Positions 27,325 through 36,366 are shown, counted from the stretch's first letter. The stretch is DNA of 64,000 nt from CAMCXE01 sp046347475 (GCA_046347475.1 JAXMGD010000002.1:372001-436000), one strand, 5' to 3'. Translations and numbers: made by a program. The notes: generated by a model from the sequence alone, not told the origin.

Positions 27325-28398
27325 ATGAAGCCGCGAATATGGGTATTAGGAGCAGGCCAATTAGGCGCCATGCTCAAACATGCCGGCATGCCTTTAGGCC
27401 TTGAGGTGTGCCCGGTGGATATAGATGAAACCGCAGCGCCCCGCCTTGAGGCCTGCGATTGGGTGACCGCCGAGCGCGAACTCTGGCCGCAGACCCTCGC
27501 CACCCAAACCCTCGCCGCCCACGCCAATTTCATTAATAAAGATGTGTTTGGCCGCCTGGCCGATCGCAAAACCCAAAAAGAACTGATTGATTCCCTCGGC
27601 ATTAAAACCGCCCCCTGGCGTTTGGTGGCCGATGGTATTAACGCGGCTCAACTGCGCGCTGAGCTTGGCGATAAGGTGCTGTTAAAGCGCCGCACCGGCG
27701 GTTATGACGGGCGCGGCCAACACTGGTTGCGCAGCGCCGCTGATGCAGTGCCCGATGACTGGCAGGGCGAGGCCATTGCCGAGCAGGCCATTAATTTTGC
27801 AGAAGAAGTCTCCTTAGTGGGTGTGCGCAACCGCCAGGGTGAATGTGTGTTTTACCCCCTCACCCGCAATCTGCATTTGGACGGTATTCTCTACGCCTCA
27901 ATTGCGCCCTTGGCCCGTTTACACGCTCTGCAAGCGCAAGCGCAGCAGATGCTCGGGCGTATTTTAACGGCGCTTAATTATGTGGGCGTAATGGCGATGG
28001 AAGCCTTCCGCGTGGGCGATGAATTATTAATTAATGAATTAGCCCCGCGCGTACACAATTCCGGCCACTGGAGCCAAGCCGGTGCCAGCATCAGCCAATT
28101 TGAATACCATTTGCGGGCCATAGCTGATTTAGCCACACCTGCCCCGCAAATTACCGGCCAGAGTGTGATGATTAATTTAATTGGCACCGACTACCAAAAA
28201 GAATGGCTCGCCCTACCCTGCGCTCGCACTTATTGGTACGGCAAAGAGGTAAAACCGGGCCGCAAAGTGGGGCATATTAATGTGTGCAGCCATGAGCACA
28301 GCGAGATTGTTACTACGCTTAAGCACCTGGAACAACTGCTGCCACCCCAGTACTACAGCACTGCCATTGATTGGTGTTTAGAAGAGTTAGCCAGGTAG
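27325..28398 (+). CDS. purK: N5-carboxyaminoimidazole ribonucleotide synthase
   Basis: ATP-grasp enzyme that carboxylates AIR with bicarbonate to N5-CAIR. 357 residues. N-terminal WVLGAGQLGAMLKHAG nucleotide-binding motif, LLKRRTGGYDGRGQ glycine-rich ATP-grasp loop (about residues 115-130), and INELAPRVHNSGHWSQ near residue 230, all diagnostic. Second gene of purEK. It ends 13 bp before a terminator shared with the convergent hisF2. Confidence 0.98.
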   Translation: MKPRIWVLGAGQLGAMLKHAGMPLGLEVCPVDIDETAAPRLEACDWVTAERELWPQTLATQTLAAHANFINKDVFGRLADRKTQKELIDSLGIKTAPWRLVADGINAAQLRAELGDKVLLKRRTGGYDGRGQHWLRSAADAVPDDWQGEAIAEQAINFAEEVSLVGVRNRQGECVFYPLTRNLHLDGILYASIAPLARLHALQAQAQQMLGRILTALNYVGVMAMEAFRVGDELLINELAPRVHNSGHWSQAGASISQFEYHLRAIADLATPAPQITGQSVMINLIGTDYQKEWLALPCARTYWYGKEVKPGRKVGHINVCSHEHSEIVTTLKHLEQLLPPQYYSTAIDWCLEELAR

Positions 28399-28410
28399 TC
28401 TGCCAATTTA

Positions 28411-28440
28411 TTAACCCGGCGGCATTTAGTGCCGGGTTAA
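28411..28440. terminator. Hairpin between convergent purK and hisF2
   Basis: TTAACCCGGC and GCCGGGTTAA, a perfect 10-bp stem with a 10-bp loop. A/T-rich stem ends rather than a long U-run, so strength is uncertain; its position between convergent genes supports a shared terminator. Confidence 0.7.
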
Positions 28441-28475
28441 TGGCCAGCATGAATAAATCTATTTATGGCTGCTAT

Positions 28476-29228
28476 TTAAAATAACCGCACGGCAATTCCC
28501 GCCTTATCCATCGCCTGTTTACATTCCTCCGGCGTAATACTGGTGAAATGAAAAATACTGCTGGCCGCCACCGCGTGGGCGCCTTGCTCAATAATGTCTA
28601 CACAGTCCGATGCCTGCTTAACACCGCCGCAATAAATATAGGGGATGTGTACCCTGTCTTTAATTAACTGCAGCAGCGCTAAATCTGGCCCCTGCATGGT
28701 GCCCTCAACGGCCACACTGGTAATTAAAATCTCCCCTGCACCTAGCTGCTGCACCTCCTCCAACCAATCACACAAGGCTAATTGGCCTGGGGCAATTTTA
28801 GTATTGTGCACATAGGCCACGCCCTGCTGCCAAACCACATCCACCGATACCACAATACACTGGCGGCCAAATTGCTCGGCGGCCTGTTTAATTAATTGTG
28901 GTTGTAGAAGTGCTTGGGTATTGAGACAAATTTTATCAGCGCCTGCCAATAGGGTCTGGCGAATATCCTCTAATGATTGAATACCGCCGCCGATGGTGAG
29001 CGGCATAAAACAATCCTCGGTAATATCGCGAATAGTCCATAAATCGATGGTGCGGTTTTGAGCGTGGGCGTCTATATCCAGAATAATCAGCTCATCCACA
29101 TTGCGTGTATTGTAGGTGCGCACCACCTGAATAGGGTTGCCCAAATTGCGCCGCACGCCGAATTGGCGGGTTTTTAATACCGAAAACCCATCAATTAAAA
29201 TCACGGGAATAACACGGGTGCGCAACAT
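28476..29228 (-). CDS. hisF2: HisF-like cyclase subunit for nucleotide-sugar amidation (HisF2)
   Basis: 250-residue TIM-barrel of the HisF family; begins MLRTRVIPVILIDGFSVLKT, with IGGGIQSLEDI and the second catalytic-type Asp in VVSVDVVW. The usual HisF segment around Asp176 (S-x-D-x-DGT) reads TSVAVEGTMQG, so it differs from true histidine-pathway HisF. No hisA, hisG or other his gene is nearby; instead it follows hisH2 and an N-acetyl-sugar amidotransferase. As with WbpH/WbpI-type accessory proteins, HisH/HisF are inferred to deliver glutamine-derived ammonia to the amidotransferase. Confidence 0.88.
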   Translation of the reverse strand: MLRTRVIPVILIDGFSVLKTRQFGVRRNLGNPIQVVRTYNTRNVDELIILDIDAHAQNRTIDLWTIRDITEDCFMPLTIGGGIQSLEDIRQTLLAGADKICLNTQALLQPQLIKQAAEQFGRQCIVVSVDVVWQQGVAYVHNTKIAPGQLALCDWLEEVQQLGAGEILITSVAVEGTMQGPDLALLQLIKDRVHIPYIYCGGVKQASDCVDIIEQGAHAVAASSIFHFTSITPEECKQAMDKAGIAVRLF

Positions 29229-29231
29229 AAA

Positions 29232-29867
29232 TCATCCAAACTGCAAAAAATTACGCAACAATAAAAGCCCTAATTGCTGACTTTTTTCCGGGTGAAACTG
29301 CACAGCATAACGCCTTCCGGCCTGCACCGCCGCCACAAAAGAATGGCCATAGGTGCAATAGGCCGCCGCCTGCTGCACTGGCACCTGGGTAAAAGCAAAG
29401 CTGTGGGTAAAATAAAAACACGGCTGCGCGGGCATATTAAAAAATAATGGGCAGTCGTTGACGGGGGTAATATCGTTCCAGCCCACATGGGGCAGCGGTA
29501 ATGGCACAGGCAATAAACCCACCTCACCATCCACCCAACCCAAGCCAGGGTTAACGCCGTGTTCGGCGCCGCTGCGGGCAAATAATTGCATACCCACACA
29601 AATACCCAACAGAGGTTTATCACCCACCAGATTATTTAACGCCGTAACACCGCCCCGCGCCACCATAGCCTGAGAAGCCGCCGCAAAACTCCCCACGCCG
29701 GGCAGAATATAATGGGTCGCATCGTTTAGCAGGGCGTAATCCTGCTGTACAAACACCTCAGCCCCTAGGGATTTAAGGGCCTTTTCAACACTGTTTATAT
29801 TGCCTATCCCCAAATCAATAATAGCGATGCGCGCATGGGGCATTGGCGGGGGCAGCGGTTCGCTCAC
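29232..29867 (-). CDS. hisH2: HisH-like glutamine amidotransferase (HisH2)
   Basis: 211 residues, class I glutaminase. Nucleophile Cys in PLLGICVGMQLFARSG; His/Glu pair in AVQFHPEKSQQLGL; DLGIGNINSVEKAL at the start. GTG start at 29867 with AAGGAA about 5 nt upstream is preferred to an internal ATG at 29843. Three bp before hisF2 and 26 bp after the amidotransferase: a tight operon whose likely job is to supply ammonia for amidine formation on a sugar. Confidence 0.92.
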   Translation of the reverse strand: MSEPLPPPMPHARIAIIDLGIGNINSVEKALKSLGAEVFVQQDYALLNDATHYILPGVGSFAAASQAMVARGGVTALNNLVGDKPLLGICVGMQLFARSGAEHGVNPGLGWVDGEVGLLPVPLPLPHVGWNDITPVNDCPLFFNMPAQPCFYFTHSFAFTQVPVQQAAAYCTYGHSFVAAVQAGRRYAVQFHPEKSQQLGLLLLRNFLQFG

Positions 29868-29893
29868 ACTATTTCCTTAAGCAGTAGCAATAT

Positions 29894-31033
29894 TTATTGG
29901 GGCCAAAATTTACGCACCAAATTCCCTTCGGCGTCTTTTAACAATTTTCCCGTCGCCGCATCCCGCGCAAAAATGGCTTTATTGGTAAATTGATCCAGCG
30001 TAGCTAAAAATTCGGCCTCAGTAATATTTAAGCGCTGCAAAAAATCCGGCACGTATTTCCAGGGGATTTTGCCTTCGTCGGTGGCATGCAAAGCGTCGAT
30101 GGCTTGCGCGCGGCTCATACGGCCTGCGCGAATTTCAATGCAGAGCTGATCGGTAGCGCGGCCGTAACCGAATTTAATAAACTTCATATAGTCGTGCAGG
30201 CCGCCGATCCATTTGCAATCGAGGTTTTCAAAATCATTAAACGCGCCCTCCACTACACCATCGGGGTTGCGGTGCCATCCCCGCGCTTCACACACCTCTA
30301 AATTGCGTTGGGTATCCCACTTTTCATAATGGCCTAAAAACAATCCAGTCACGCCCACCCGGCGAATTTCATCGTCGCTGGGATATAAAAAAGTTTTGAT
30401 ATCATTTAGGTTAACACCATCGTGCACCACATCGCTGATGCGATAACCACACATTTGAAATTCCTCCAACCAGCTGCGATCTAAATAAGGGTTATCGCGC
30501 CGACTGGCTGGCCCGCCGTACTCAAACTGGGAATTCTCGCCCCAAATTAACAGCGGAATTTGGTACTGCACCGCCACGCGAATGGGCGCCGTAAAAATGC
30601 CTATGTGCTCCGGCCAACAACAATCCCCAAGTTTAAAAAAACCAATACGCTGTAATTGGGCATAGGATTTACGGTTGTGGGACACCTGAATTAAATCAAA
30701 ACCCTGCTCGCGCAAAAAATCTAAATTCTGCCGCCCAACGTCCGTTAACTCGCAGGGTGTGAAGGTGACACAGAGCGGGTTCATGCCGTAGGTTTCTTTC
30801 ATAGTGATGGCCTGATAACAGGAATCCTTACCGCCACTGACAGGAATAATGCAGTCATACCAACTGCCGTCGCCACGGTAGTGCTGCAAAATAGATTCAA
30901 ATTCTTGACGCCGGGCAGGCCAATCTATGTCGCTGTGTTTGCGTTGCGCGGAACGGCAGGCATCACAAATCCCATCCTCGAATACCTGCTCAGGACGGGT
31001 GGAGGGCATAATACATTCACTACAATAAAGCAT
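29894..31033 (-). CDS. N-acetyl sugar amidotransferase (PseA/WbpG family)
   Basis: 379 residues. N-terminal CSECIMPSTRP and ICDACRS give a four-cysteine zinc-type site; PP-loop ATP motif PVSGGKDSCYQAI near residue 75. This family (WbpG in P. aeruginosa O-antigen, PseA for acetamidino-pseudaminic acid in Campylobacter) turns an N-acetyl group of a sugar into an amidine. With flagellin and fliD next door, glycosylation of flagellin by an amidinated sugar is the likely role, though an O-antigen role is possible. Start at 31033 (ATG) preferred; TTG at 31051 possible. Confidence 0.9.
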   Translation of the reverse strand: MLYCSECIMPSTRPEQVFEDGICDACRSAQRKHSDIDWPARRQEFESILQHYRGDGSWYDCIIPVSGGKDSCYQAITMKETYGMNPLCVTFTPCELTDVGRQNLDFLREQGFDLIQVSHNRKSYAQLQRIGFFKLGDCCWPEHIGIFTAPIRVAVQYQIPLLIWGENSQFEYGGPASRRDNPYLDRSWLEEFQMCGYRISDVVHDGVNLNDIKTFLYPSDDEIRRVGVTGLFLGHYEKWDTQRNLEVCEARGWHRNPDGVVEGAFNDFENLDCKWIGGLHDYMKFIKFGYGRATDQLCIEIRAGRMSRAQAIDALHATDEGKIPWKYVPDFLQRLNITEAEFLATLDQFTNKAIFARDAATGKLLKDAEGNLVRKFWPQ

Positions 31034-31191
31034 GGTGCGATCGCCTGACAAAAAATTGACGAGAAATTCCTTAACAGGCAGAGGAGCAAGACAAGTGCCA
31101 GGCCGAGCCTAGCGCTGAAATTACTAAATTTACCGAGGCATATCGAAATACCGCTTTCCTATCGGCGGCAGAGAAGGCAATGTCATATTCC

Positions 31192-31278
31192 TTAGGGGCA
31201 GCACTTGTGGTCGCCCAATGCGGTTCATAAGTCTTCAGTATCGGCACCAGCTTGGGCACCCACAAGGGGTGCCCCTAC
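31192..31278. repeat. Paired-hairpin REP-like element, copy 3
   Basis: Left arm TTAGGGGCAGCACTTGTGGT then CGCCCA; right arm GGGCACC-CACAA-GGGGTGCCC then CTAC. 87 bp, in the 320-bp gap between the amidotransferase and fliD; the rest of this gap shows no gene. Confidence 0.8.
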
Positions 31279-31355
31279 AGGTACGTCTAATCGAAAAATC
31301 TTTAATTTAATGACATTGGCCGAGTGTGAGTCAAAACTCAGCCGTGTGCAGGCCG

Positions 31356-33389
31356 TTAATTACTACTGGCAGTGAACGGAAGCGACTTAAATAAATTATC
31401 CAAATATTTACCCGAGCCACTCATGCCATTGAGAATAGATTCCATGGCGCGAAACTGCCTGCTCATCCGCGTCTCGAATGCAGAAATACGGCGGTCTAAA
31501 TCTTTTTGATCGTCTTTAAAAGAATCCAACTGAGTATTCAATTCTGTTTTGCGATTATCAATCAAACCTTTACTGAGGAGAAATTTATCCACCAACGACG
31601 TTAGCTCACCACCAAAGCCCTTGGTGTAGGTTACCGTGGCGCTGGTAGCATTTTCACCCACGATTAAATTGAGGCCTTCGGATTTTGCACCCAATTCAGG
31701 CCGCAATACGTTGGCAAAACCAAATGCCGCCACACCATCAATGGTACCGGCCACATCGATACCCGCCGTGCCCGTGGCAACGCTCAAGCCCAAGTCAGCG
31801 GCGGTATCAGCATGGACTTCGGTGAGTTGCACGCTGGAATTAGAGCCATAACGGGCTGAGGTTAATTTAATGGCACCGCCGACCATATCCGCGGTAATAG
31901 TAACGCCTGCGGCGAGCAATTTCGCATCGGAATTTATCGAGGTTTGCAGTTGGCTAATCAGATCGTTACTGTCACTATAATTTTTATCAGTAGGCAAGGT
32001 AATTGAATCGGACTCAACACCATTTACCTTCACTTTAAATTGATAGGTTTTGCCAGTGGAATCCAACGGAAAGGCACCGGCCAAAACGGCCCCGGTGTAA
32101 TAACCCTGTTTAGGCGGAGTGGTAACCACAACATTATAAGAGCCCGGGGTGGTTTGTTTGCCATAGGAATTTACTGTGATGGCGCTATTGGTGCTACGTG
32201 TATCCGGTGCGAACAAACGCTGTACATCAGTGAAGTTATTCTCAAAGGCTTTTTTAAAGTCCGTTTCATTAATTTTTAAGGTGCCGTCCGAAATTTCCGT
32301 GCGAATACCTACATTGGTAAGCGCCGTCATATTCGCATCGCTTAAACCTGGAATGGATTGGGCAATAAGGGATTTAACACTGGTGAGCACGGATTTACCC
32401 AGAGAATCCCCAGCCAGAGAGCCATATTTTTGTTTCTCTTGGTCGAAGGCAAAAGCAGGTTTTACTGCATTTAAAAACGTGTTGTAGGCATCCACAAAAC
32501 CGCGCACTTTTTCCTCAGCAAACGCTTTGTCGTCGCTAATCGTAACGGATACCACTTTACCTGGGTCGGGCTTGCTTAATTGAAAGGTAAAGCCTTCTAC
32601 TACATCATCAATTTTGTTTTTATCGCGGGTAAGGCTCAGGCCATTGACAGTAAAGGTGGCATCCTGGCCTTTTTGATCCTCACCCATTTGGCGGCTTGTT
32701 TCATCAAATGCAAATCGCGATAAACCGGTATTATCCGTATTGGATGGTGTGCCGCCGTCTTCGCTCACACTAATGCTCAGTTGATTATTTTGCCCGGAGG
32801 CCGCGGTGAGCGCTAAACGATAGCCCGTACCATCTTTTACCACCGAGGCTTGCACACCAAAAGCCGCTTTATTAATCGCATCACGCAGGCCTTGCACGGT
32901 ATTGTTGGAGCTATCGATGGTAACGCTGGTGCCCGTTTTGGTGCCATCCAAAGTAAAATCGGTTGAACTTGAATTCCAACTGCCTAATTCAAACGTGAGT
33001 GTACCGGTACCCACTGCATCGGACAGGGAAGAAAATTTTACGCTGGAGAGCGATTGAGATTTTGCAATTTGCGTGACATCAAACGCATAGGTGCCCGAGG
33101 CCACTTTGGTGTCGAGTTTAACCGGTGTAAACGCGTCGCTGGGAGTGTAACTAGCACTTTTACTAAAAAAGCCTTCTTTATCGGTAAGGGCTGTAGCGGC
33201 GGTTTTTAAAGCCGTTAAGGAGCTGGAAATTAAGCCAAAGTCAGAAATTTGCGTTTCGGCTTTGAGTTTTTTGGCGTCGATACGCGCTTGAGGGCCAGCT
33301 TTTTCAATTTCTTTGAGCTGCTTAATAATGTTGGCCGAGTCCACGCCGGAACCTGCCCCCAGTGATTTGACAATATTGTTGTCAATCAT
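31356..33389 (-). CDS. fliD: Flagellar filament cap protein
   Basis: Caps the growing filament and folds exported flagellin outside the cell. 677 residues, longer than the common 450-500, the extra length lying in the variable middle. N-terminal FliD domain about residues 5-105 (LGAGSGVDSANIIKQLKEIE), hook-IN-type motifs in the middle, and FliD C-domain with long coiled helices at the end (TELNTQLDSFKDDQKDLDRRI...FRAMESILNGMSG). Start has GAGAGGG upstream. It has its own sigma-28 promoter at 33635; fliS, which often follows, is absent. Confidence 0.96.
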   Translation of the reverse strand: MIDNNIVKSLGAGSGVDSANIIKQLKEIEKAGPQARIDAKKLKAETQISDFGLISSSLTALKTAATALTDKEGFFSKSASYTPSDAFTPVKLDTKVASGTYAFDVTQIAKSQSLSSVKFSSLSDAVGTGTLTFELGSWNSSSTDFTLDGTKTGTSVTIDSSNNTVQGLRDAINKAAFGVQASVVKDGTGYRLALTAASGQNNQLSISVSEDGGTPSNTDNTGLSRFAFDETSRQMGEDQKGQDATFTVNGLSLTRDKNKIDDVVEGFTFQLSKPDPGKVVSVTISDDKAFAEEKVRGFVDAYNTFLNAVKPAFAFDQEKQKYGSLAGDSLGKSVLTSVKSLIAQSIPGLSDANMTALTNVGIRTEISDGTLKINETDFKKAFENNFTDVQRLFAPDTRSTNSAITVNSYGKQTTPGSYNVVVTTPPKQGYYTGAVLAGAFPLDSTGKTYQFKVKVNGVESDSITLPTDKNYSDSNDLISQLQTSINSDAKLLAAGVTITADMVGGAIKLTSARYGSNSSVQLTEVHADTAADLGLSVATGTAGIDVAGTIDGVAAFGFANVLRPELGAKSEGLNLIVGENATSATVTYTKGFGGELTSLVDKFLLSKGLIDNRKTELNTQLDSFKDDQKDLDRRISAFETRMSRQFRAMESILNGMSGSGKYLDNLFKSLPFTASSN

Positions 33390-33634
33390 AAAACCCTCTC
33401 ATAACCGCTGTAGCTACACGCAAACGCCCTGCAACCACACAGGTTTTATCAGTAAAGATTTCTACACAACGCAAAAACGACCATTTCACTCCTTACACAG
33501 TGACCCCATGCCCATTCGCCGCGCTACAAGTACCCATCGCGCGCGCAAATCCACACGATAATTCATACCTGCTACCGGCAACCCATTGCCGCACCTCGGC
33601 GAAGGTTTGCCGCAAATGCTGAAATGTTGTCTAT

Positions 33635-33661
33635 TTATCGGCCAATAATGGCCGATATTTA
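33635..33661 (-). promoter_or_regulatory. Sigma-28 (FliA) promoter for fliD
   Basis: On the minus strand TAAA (33661-33658), exactly 15 nt, then GCCGATAA (33642-33635), a full match to the consensus TAAA-N15-GCCGATAA. The TAA of the -35 box is the flaG stop codon. The spacer and -10 also form the hairpin TATCGGCCA-TTAT-TGGCCGATA. The fliD start is about 245 nt downstream, implying a long leader. Confidence 0.85.
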
Positions 33662-34054
33662 GCCTGTGGCATTAAATAAATTCACTTCACCCTGCTCTTT
33701 CACTTTTCTTGCCAACTCGAGAAATATTTCTTCAGGAATTTGCCGAATTAAATCGCCGGATTCTGAATCCACCACTTTAACGACTGTGCGGCCTAAGTCT
33801 TTATCCACGCTAAACTGCAATTCCCGTTTAACGTTTTGCACAAAGTCTTGCATGGTGCCTAAGGCTTCTTTTAGCTGTTTACCCTTTTGCTCATCCGATG
33901 GCACAGAGTTATTGGAGCTAATAACCGCCTGGGCTTCAGCAGGTGCGGCTGTAGCAGTGCTTTTATCCGACACTTTGCGATTAGCGTCAGACTTAGTTGC
34001 TGAAGCTGAAAGCGCCACCTGCGGCACCGGTCTCACTTGGCTTACTTCATTCAT
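33659..34054 (-). CDS. flaG: FlaG family protein
   Basis: 131 residues. The conserved FlaG domain occupies the C-terminal half: FVQNVKRELQFSVDKDLGRTVVKVVD followed by DSGDLIRQIPEE-like residues. FlaG affects filament length and is found between fliC and fliD in polar flagellates. Start at 34054 (MNEVSQ) chosen because GGAGG lies 6 nt upstream; a longer frame to 34075 lacks one. It is read through a terminator after fliC, and its stop is shared with the fliD promoter. Confidence 0.93.
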   Translation of the reverse strand: MNEVSQVRPVPQVALSASATKSDANRKVSDKSTATAAPAEAQAVISSNNSVPSDEQKGKQLKEALGTMQDFVQNVKRELQFSVDKDLGRTVVKVVDSESGDLIRQIPEEIFLELARKVKEQGEVNLFNATG

Positions 34055-34073
34055 ATAAAACCTCCGTAACGCC

Positions 34074-34098
34074 AAAAACCGGGGAGGTACTCCCCGGT
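34074..34098 (-). terminator. Intrinsic terminator between fliC and flaG
   Basis: Minus strand: ACCGGGGAG-TAC-CTCCCCGGT followed by TTTT. Nine-bp GC-rich stem 60 bp after the fliC stop and about 20 nt before the flaG start. No promoter is evident between this terminator and flaG, so flaG would depend on read-through. Confidence 0.9.
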
Positions 34099-34159
34099 GT
34101 TATTCGAGAATTGAAAGCGCCTAGTTAATAATAGACGCTTTAATTCATTAATCACCCCA

Positions 34160-36247
34160 CTATCGTAGGAGTGAGAGTACTTGTTGCGGTTTTGCATTCG
34201 CTTGCGCCAACATGGCTTGTGATGCCTGAGCTAATACTTGTGAGCGACTTAAGTTGGCACTTTCTGCCGCAAAGTCTGCGTCGGTAATACGAGAGCGAGC
34301 AGCTGAGGTATTTTCCGATACGTTCATCAAGTTCGACACAGTAAAATCAAGCCGGTTGTTCACCGCACCGAGTTGTGAGCGAATGTCGTTCACGGTGTTT
34401 AAAGCATTATCAATTACTTTTAATGCTTTGGATGCATTAGCCGCAGTATCGATACTAATTGAGGAAATTGATTGACCGAAGGATCCGCCACTGAGGTTAT
34501 TGGTTTCTTTTAAGCCCAAACGCGCCGCATCGGAATCATTGCTCAATTCAATACTAATTGGATTACCATTGACACTTTCCAATTTCAAAGACGCACGTGC
34601 TTGGTAAGTAGCTGTTCCGCCTGTAGTGATTGCAGTAGTGGTAGTAACAAAAGAACCAGAAGAATCTACCATCGATTGCTGAATATTTTGCAATCCAGCA
34701 CCAGTACCAAGCAGACTTACACCAGCGGCGCTAACTGCAGCATTTATAGTTATTGCACCTCTGTCGGATTCTAAAATAATATTGCGCCCTGCAACTCGCG
34801 CAGTTACGCCAGACTCTTCCTTGAAGGTGTTGATTGCACTGGCAATATCAGTATTGGTTGCACTGATCGATAAGTTGAGATCGTAAGTCACACCATTTAG
34901 CGACAGCTGATCAGCAGTCGCGGCCAAAGAAGCAAGATATCCAGTAAAATCAATAGTGACGGTTGAGGACGCTTTAGCTGTGACCCCTGTTTCGGCAGAA
35001 ACCTTGTTAATGTTATTAATTTTGCCTTGCAGTGTATTAGTGTCTGTATTATCGATCACAACACCGTTAATTTTTAATTCACCAACATCTAATGCCTCAT
35101 GTGCACCGTTTGAGTTATTTTCGATTGCAGCTCCTTCAATGGTACCTGCCTTACGAATTTCTCTAAAGCCCAATCGATCTAATTTATCCAATGTTCCCGT
35201 TGCACCACGCTCAATAGTAATCGGGTCTCCATTGTCGGAAGTAAGTACAATTCGCCCTCTATCAGAAGTATCGCCAATACCTGTAGTTCCAGCAGCACCT
35301 ACTGCGAGCGTCTGCGCATCTTTTGCCATTAAATGCAGAAGACCTTTGTCATCAATGGTGGCACTAATTGCGCCCCCGGATACCGAATTTACTTTATCGG
35401 CAAATTCTTGCAAGTTTTTGGTATCAGCGATGTTATACACAGAGGTAGAAGCAGAACCATTAAGCTTAGTCAGAGTAATTGTAGTGCCTGCACTGCCAGT
35501 CACGCCTGTACCCACATTCGAAGCGTTTAATTCAACCACCATGGACGCGGTAACGCCCTGAACGTTAGCGTTGATTTTATTCAACAAGGATTCAACTGAA
35601 TCCGTACTGCCGACGAAGTCTGCATCTTTAATTACGGACTGCCCGTTAATAAGCAAGTCTCCGTTGGTTAAAGATACTTGAGAATCAAACGTTGCTGTAA
35701 TTTCATCCCCCATCAAATCGGAGGTAAGTGAACCCATACCGAGGGTTTTCGCATCTACTGCTTGCAATTTTAAGTCAATGGTTTGACCGGCTTGGGTACC
35801 GACTTGTAATTCCACTTTTTTAACTGAACCATCAAGAATATTCTGGCCGTTAAAAGAAGTGGCTTTGGCGATACGGTCTAATTCTTTGGTGAGCTGCTTA
35901 ACTTCCGCATCCAGAGTGGAGCGGTCAGCATCGCTGTAGATACCGTTAGCGGACTGTACGGACAGCTCGCGCATACGCTGCAGGATGTTGGTGCTTTCAC
36001 CGAGGGCACCTTCAGCGGTTTGAATAAGGGATACACCGTCGTTGGCGTTGCGCACGGCTTGGTCGAGACCGCGGATTTGCGATGTTTGGCGGTTGGAAAT
36101 GGCCAGGCCCGCAGCGTCGTCCTTGGCTGAGTTAATTCTCATACCGGATGACAAACGGGTCATGGCCTTGTCCATTTCAGCACCGGCTTTTACCATCTGG
36201 CGCTGAGCATTAATTGACGATACGTTGGTATTAATAAACAGTGGCAT
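34160..36247 (-). CDS. fliC: Flagellin
   Basis: Filament subunit. 695 residues, long for a flagellin; the conserved N domain (MPLFINTNVSSINAQRQM to about residue 180, with LSSGMRINSAKDDAAGLAIS) and C domain (last 100 residues, SRITDADFAAESANLSRSQV...AQANAKPQQVLSLL) bracket about 400 Ser/Thr/Ala-rich variable residues, the surface-exposed part that is glycosylated in many bacteria. Start at 36247 has TAGGAGGC upstream; the frame is open to 36304 but the extra residues are not flagellin. Driven by a sigma-28 promoter at 36340. Single flagellin gene at this locus. Confidence 0.98.
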   Translation of the reverse strand: MPLFINTNVSSINAQRQMVKAGAEMDKAMTRLSSGMRINSAKDDAAGLAISNRQTSQIRGLDQAVRNANDGVSLIQTAEGALGESTNILQRMRELSVQSANGIYSDADRSTLDAEVKQLTKELDRIAKATSFNGQNILDGSVKKVELQVGTQAGQTIDLKLQAVDAKTLGMGSLTSDLMGDEITATFDSQVSLTNGDLLINGQSVIKDADFVGSTDSVESLLNKINANVQGVTASMVVELNASNVGTGVTGSAGTTITLTKLNGSASTSVYNIADTKNLQEFADKVNSVSGGAISATIDDKGLLHLMAKDAQTLAVGAAGTTGIGDTSDRGRIVLTSDNGDPITIERGATGTLDKLDRLGFREIRKAGTIEGAAIENNSNGAHEALDVGELKINGVVIDNTDTNTLQGKINNINKVSAETGVTAKASSTVTIDFTGYLASLAATADQLSLNGVTYDLNLSISATNTDIASAINTFKEESGVTARVAGRNIILESDRGAITINAAVSAAGVSLLGTGAGLQNIQQSMVDSSGSFVTTTTAITTGGTATYQARASLKLESVNGNPISIELSNDSDAARLGLKETNNLSGGSFGQSISSISIDTAANASKALKVIDNALNTVNDIRSQLGAVNNRLDFTVSNLMNVSENTSAARSRITDADFAAESANLSRSQVLAQASQAMLAQANAKPQQVLSLLR

Positions 36248-36339
36248 AGAGCCTCCTAACACGTTGGTCTTATGATTGCGACCAAGCCTTAACGCCAGCG
36301 GCAATCCGAAAGCTCAGTAATTGAGCGCTTCTACCTACC

Positions 36340-36366
36340 CTATCGGCCCCCGCCTCAATATCTTTA
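36340..36366 (-). promoter_or_regulatory. Sigma-28 (FliA) promoter for fliC
   Basis: Minus strand TAAA (36366-36363), 15 nt, GCCGATAG (36347-36340): one mismatch from consensus at the last position. About 93 nt upstream of the fliC ATG. Confidence 0.9.

Noticed and set aside
28476..29867. hisH/hisF as histidine biosynthesis genes
   Set aside because: No other his genes nearby, tight linkage to a sugar amidotransferase, and HisF2 differs at the segment around Asp176.
34956..35561. 201-codon plus-strand frame inside fliC
   Set aside because: Antisense to the flagellin variable region; no ribosome site or family resemblance.
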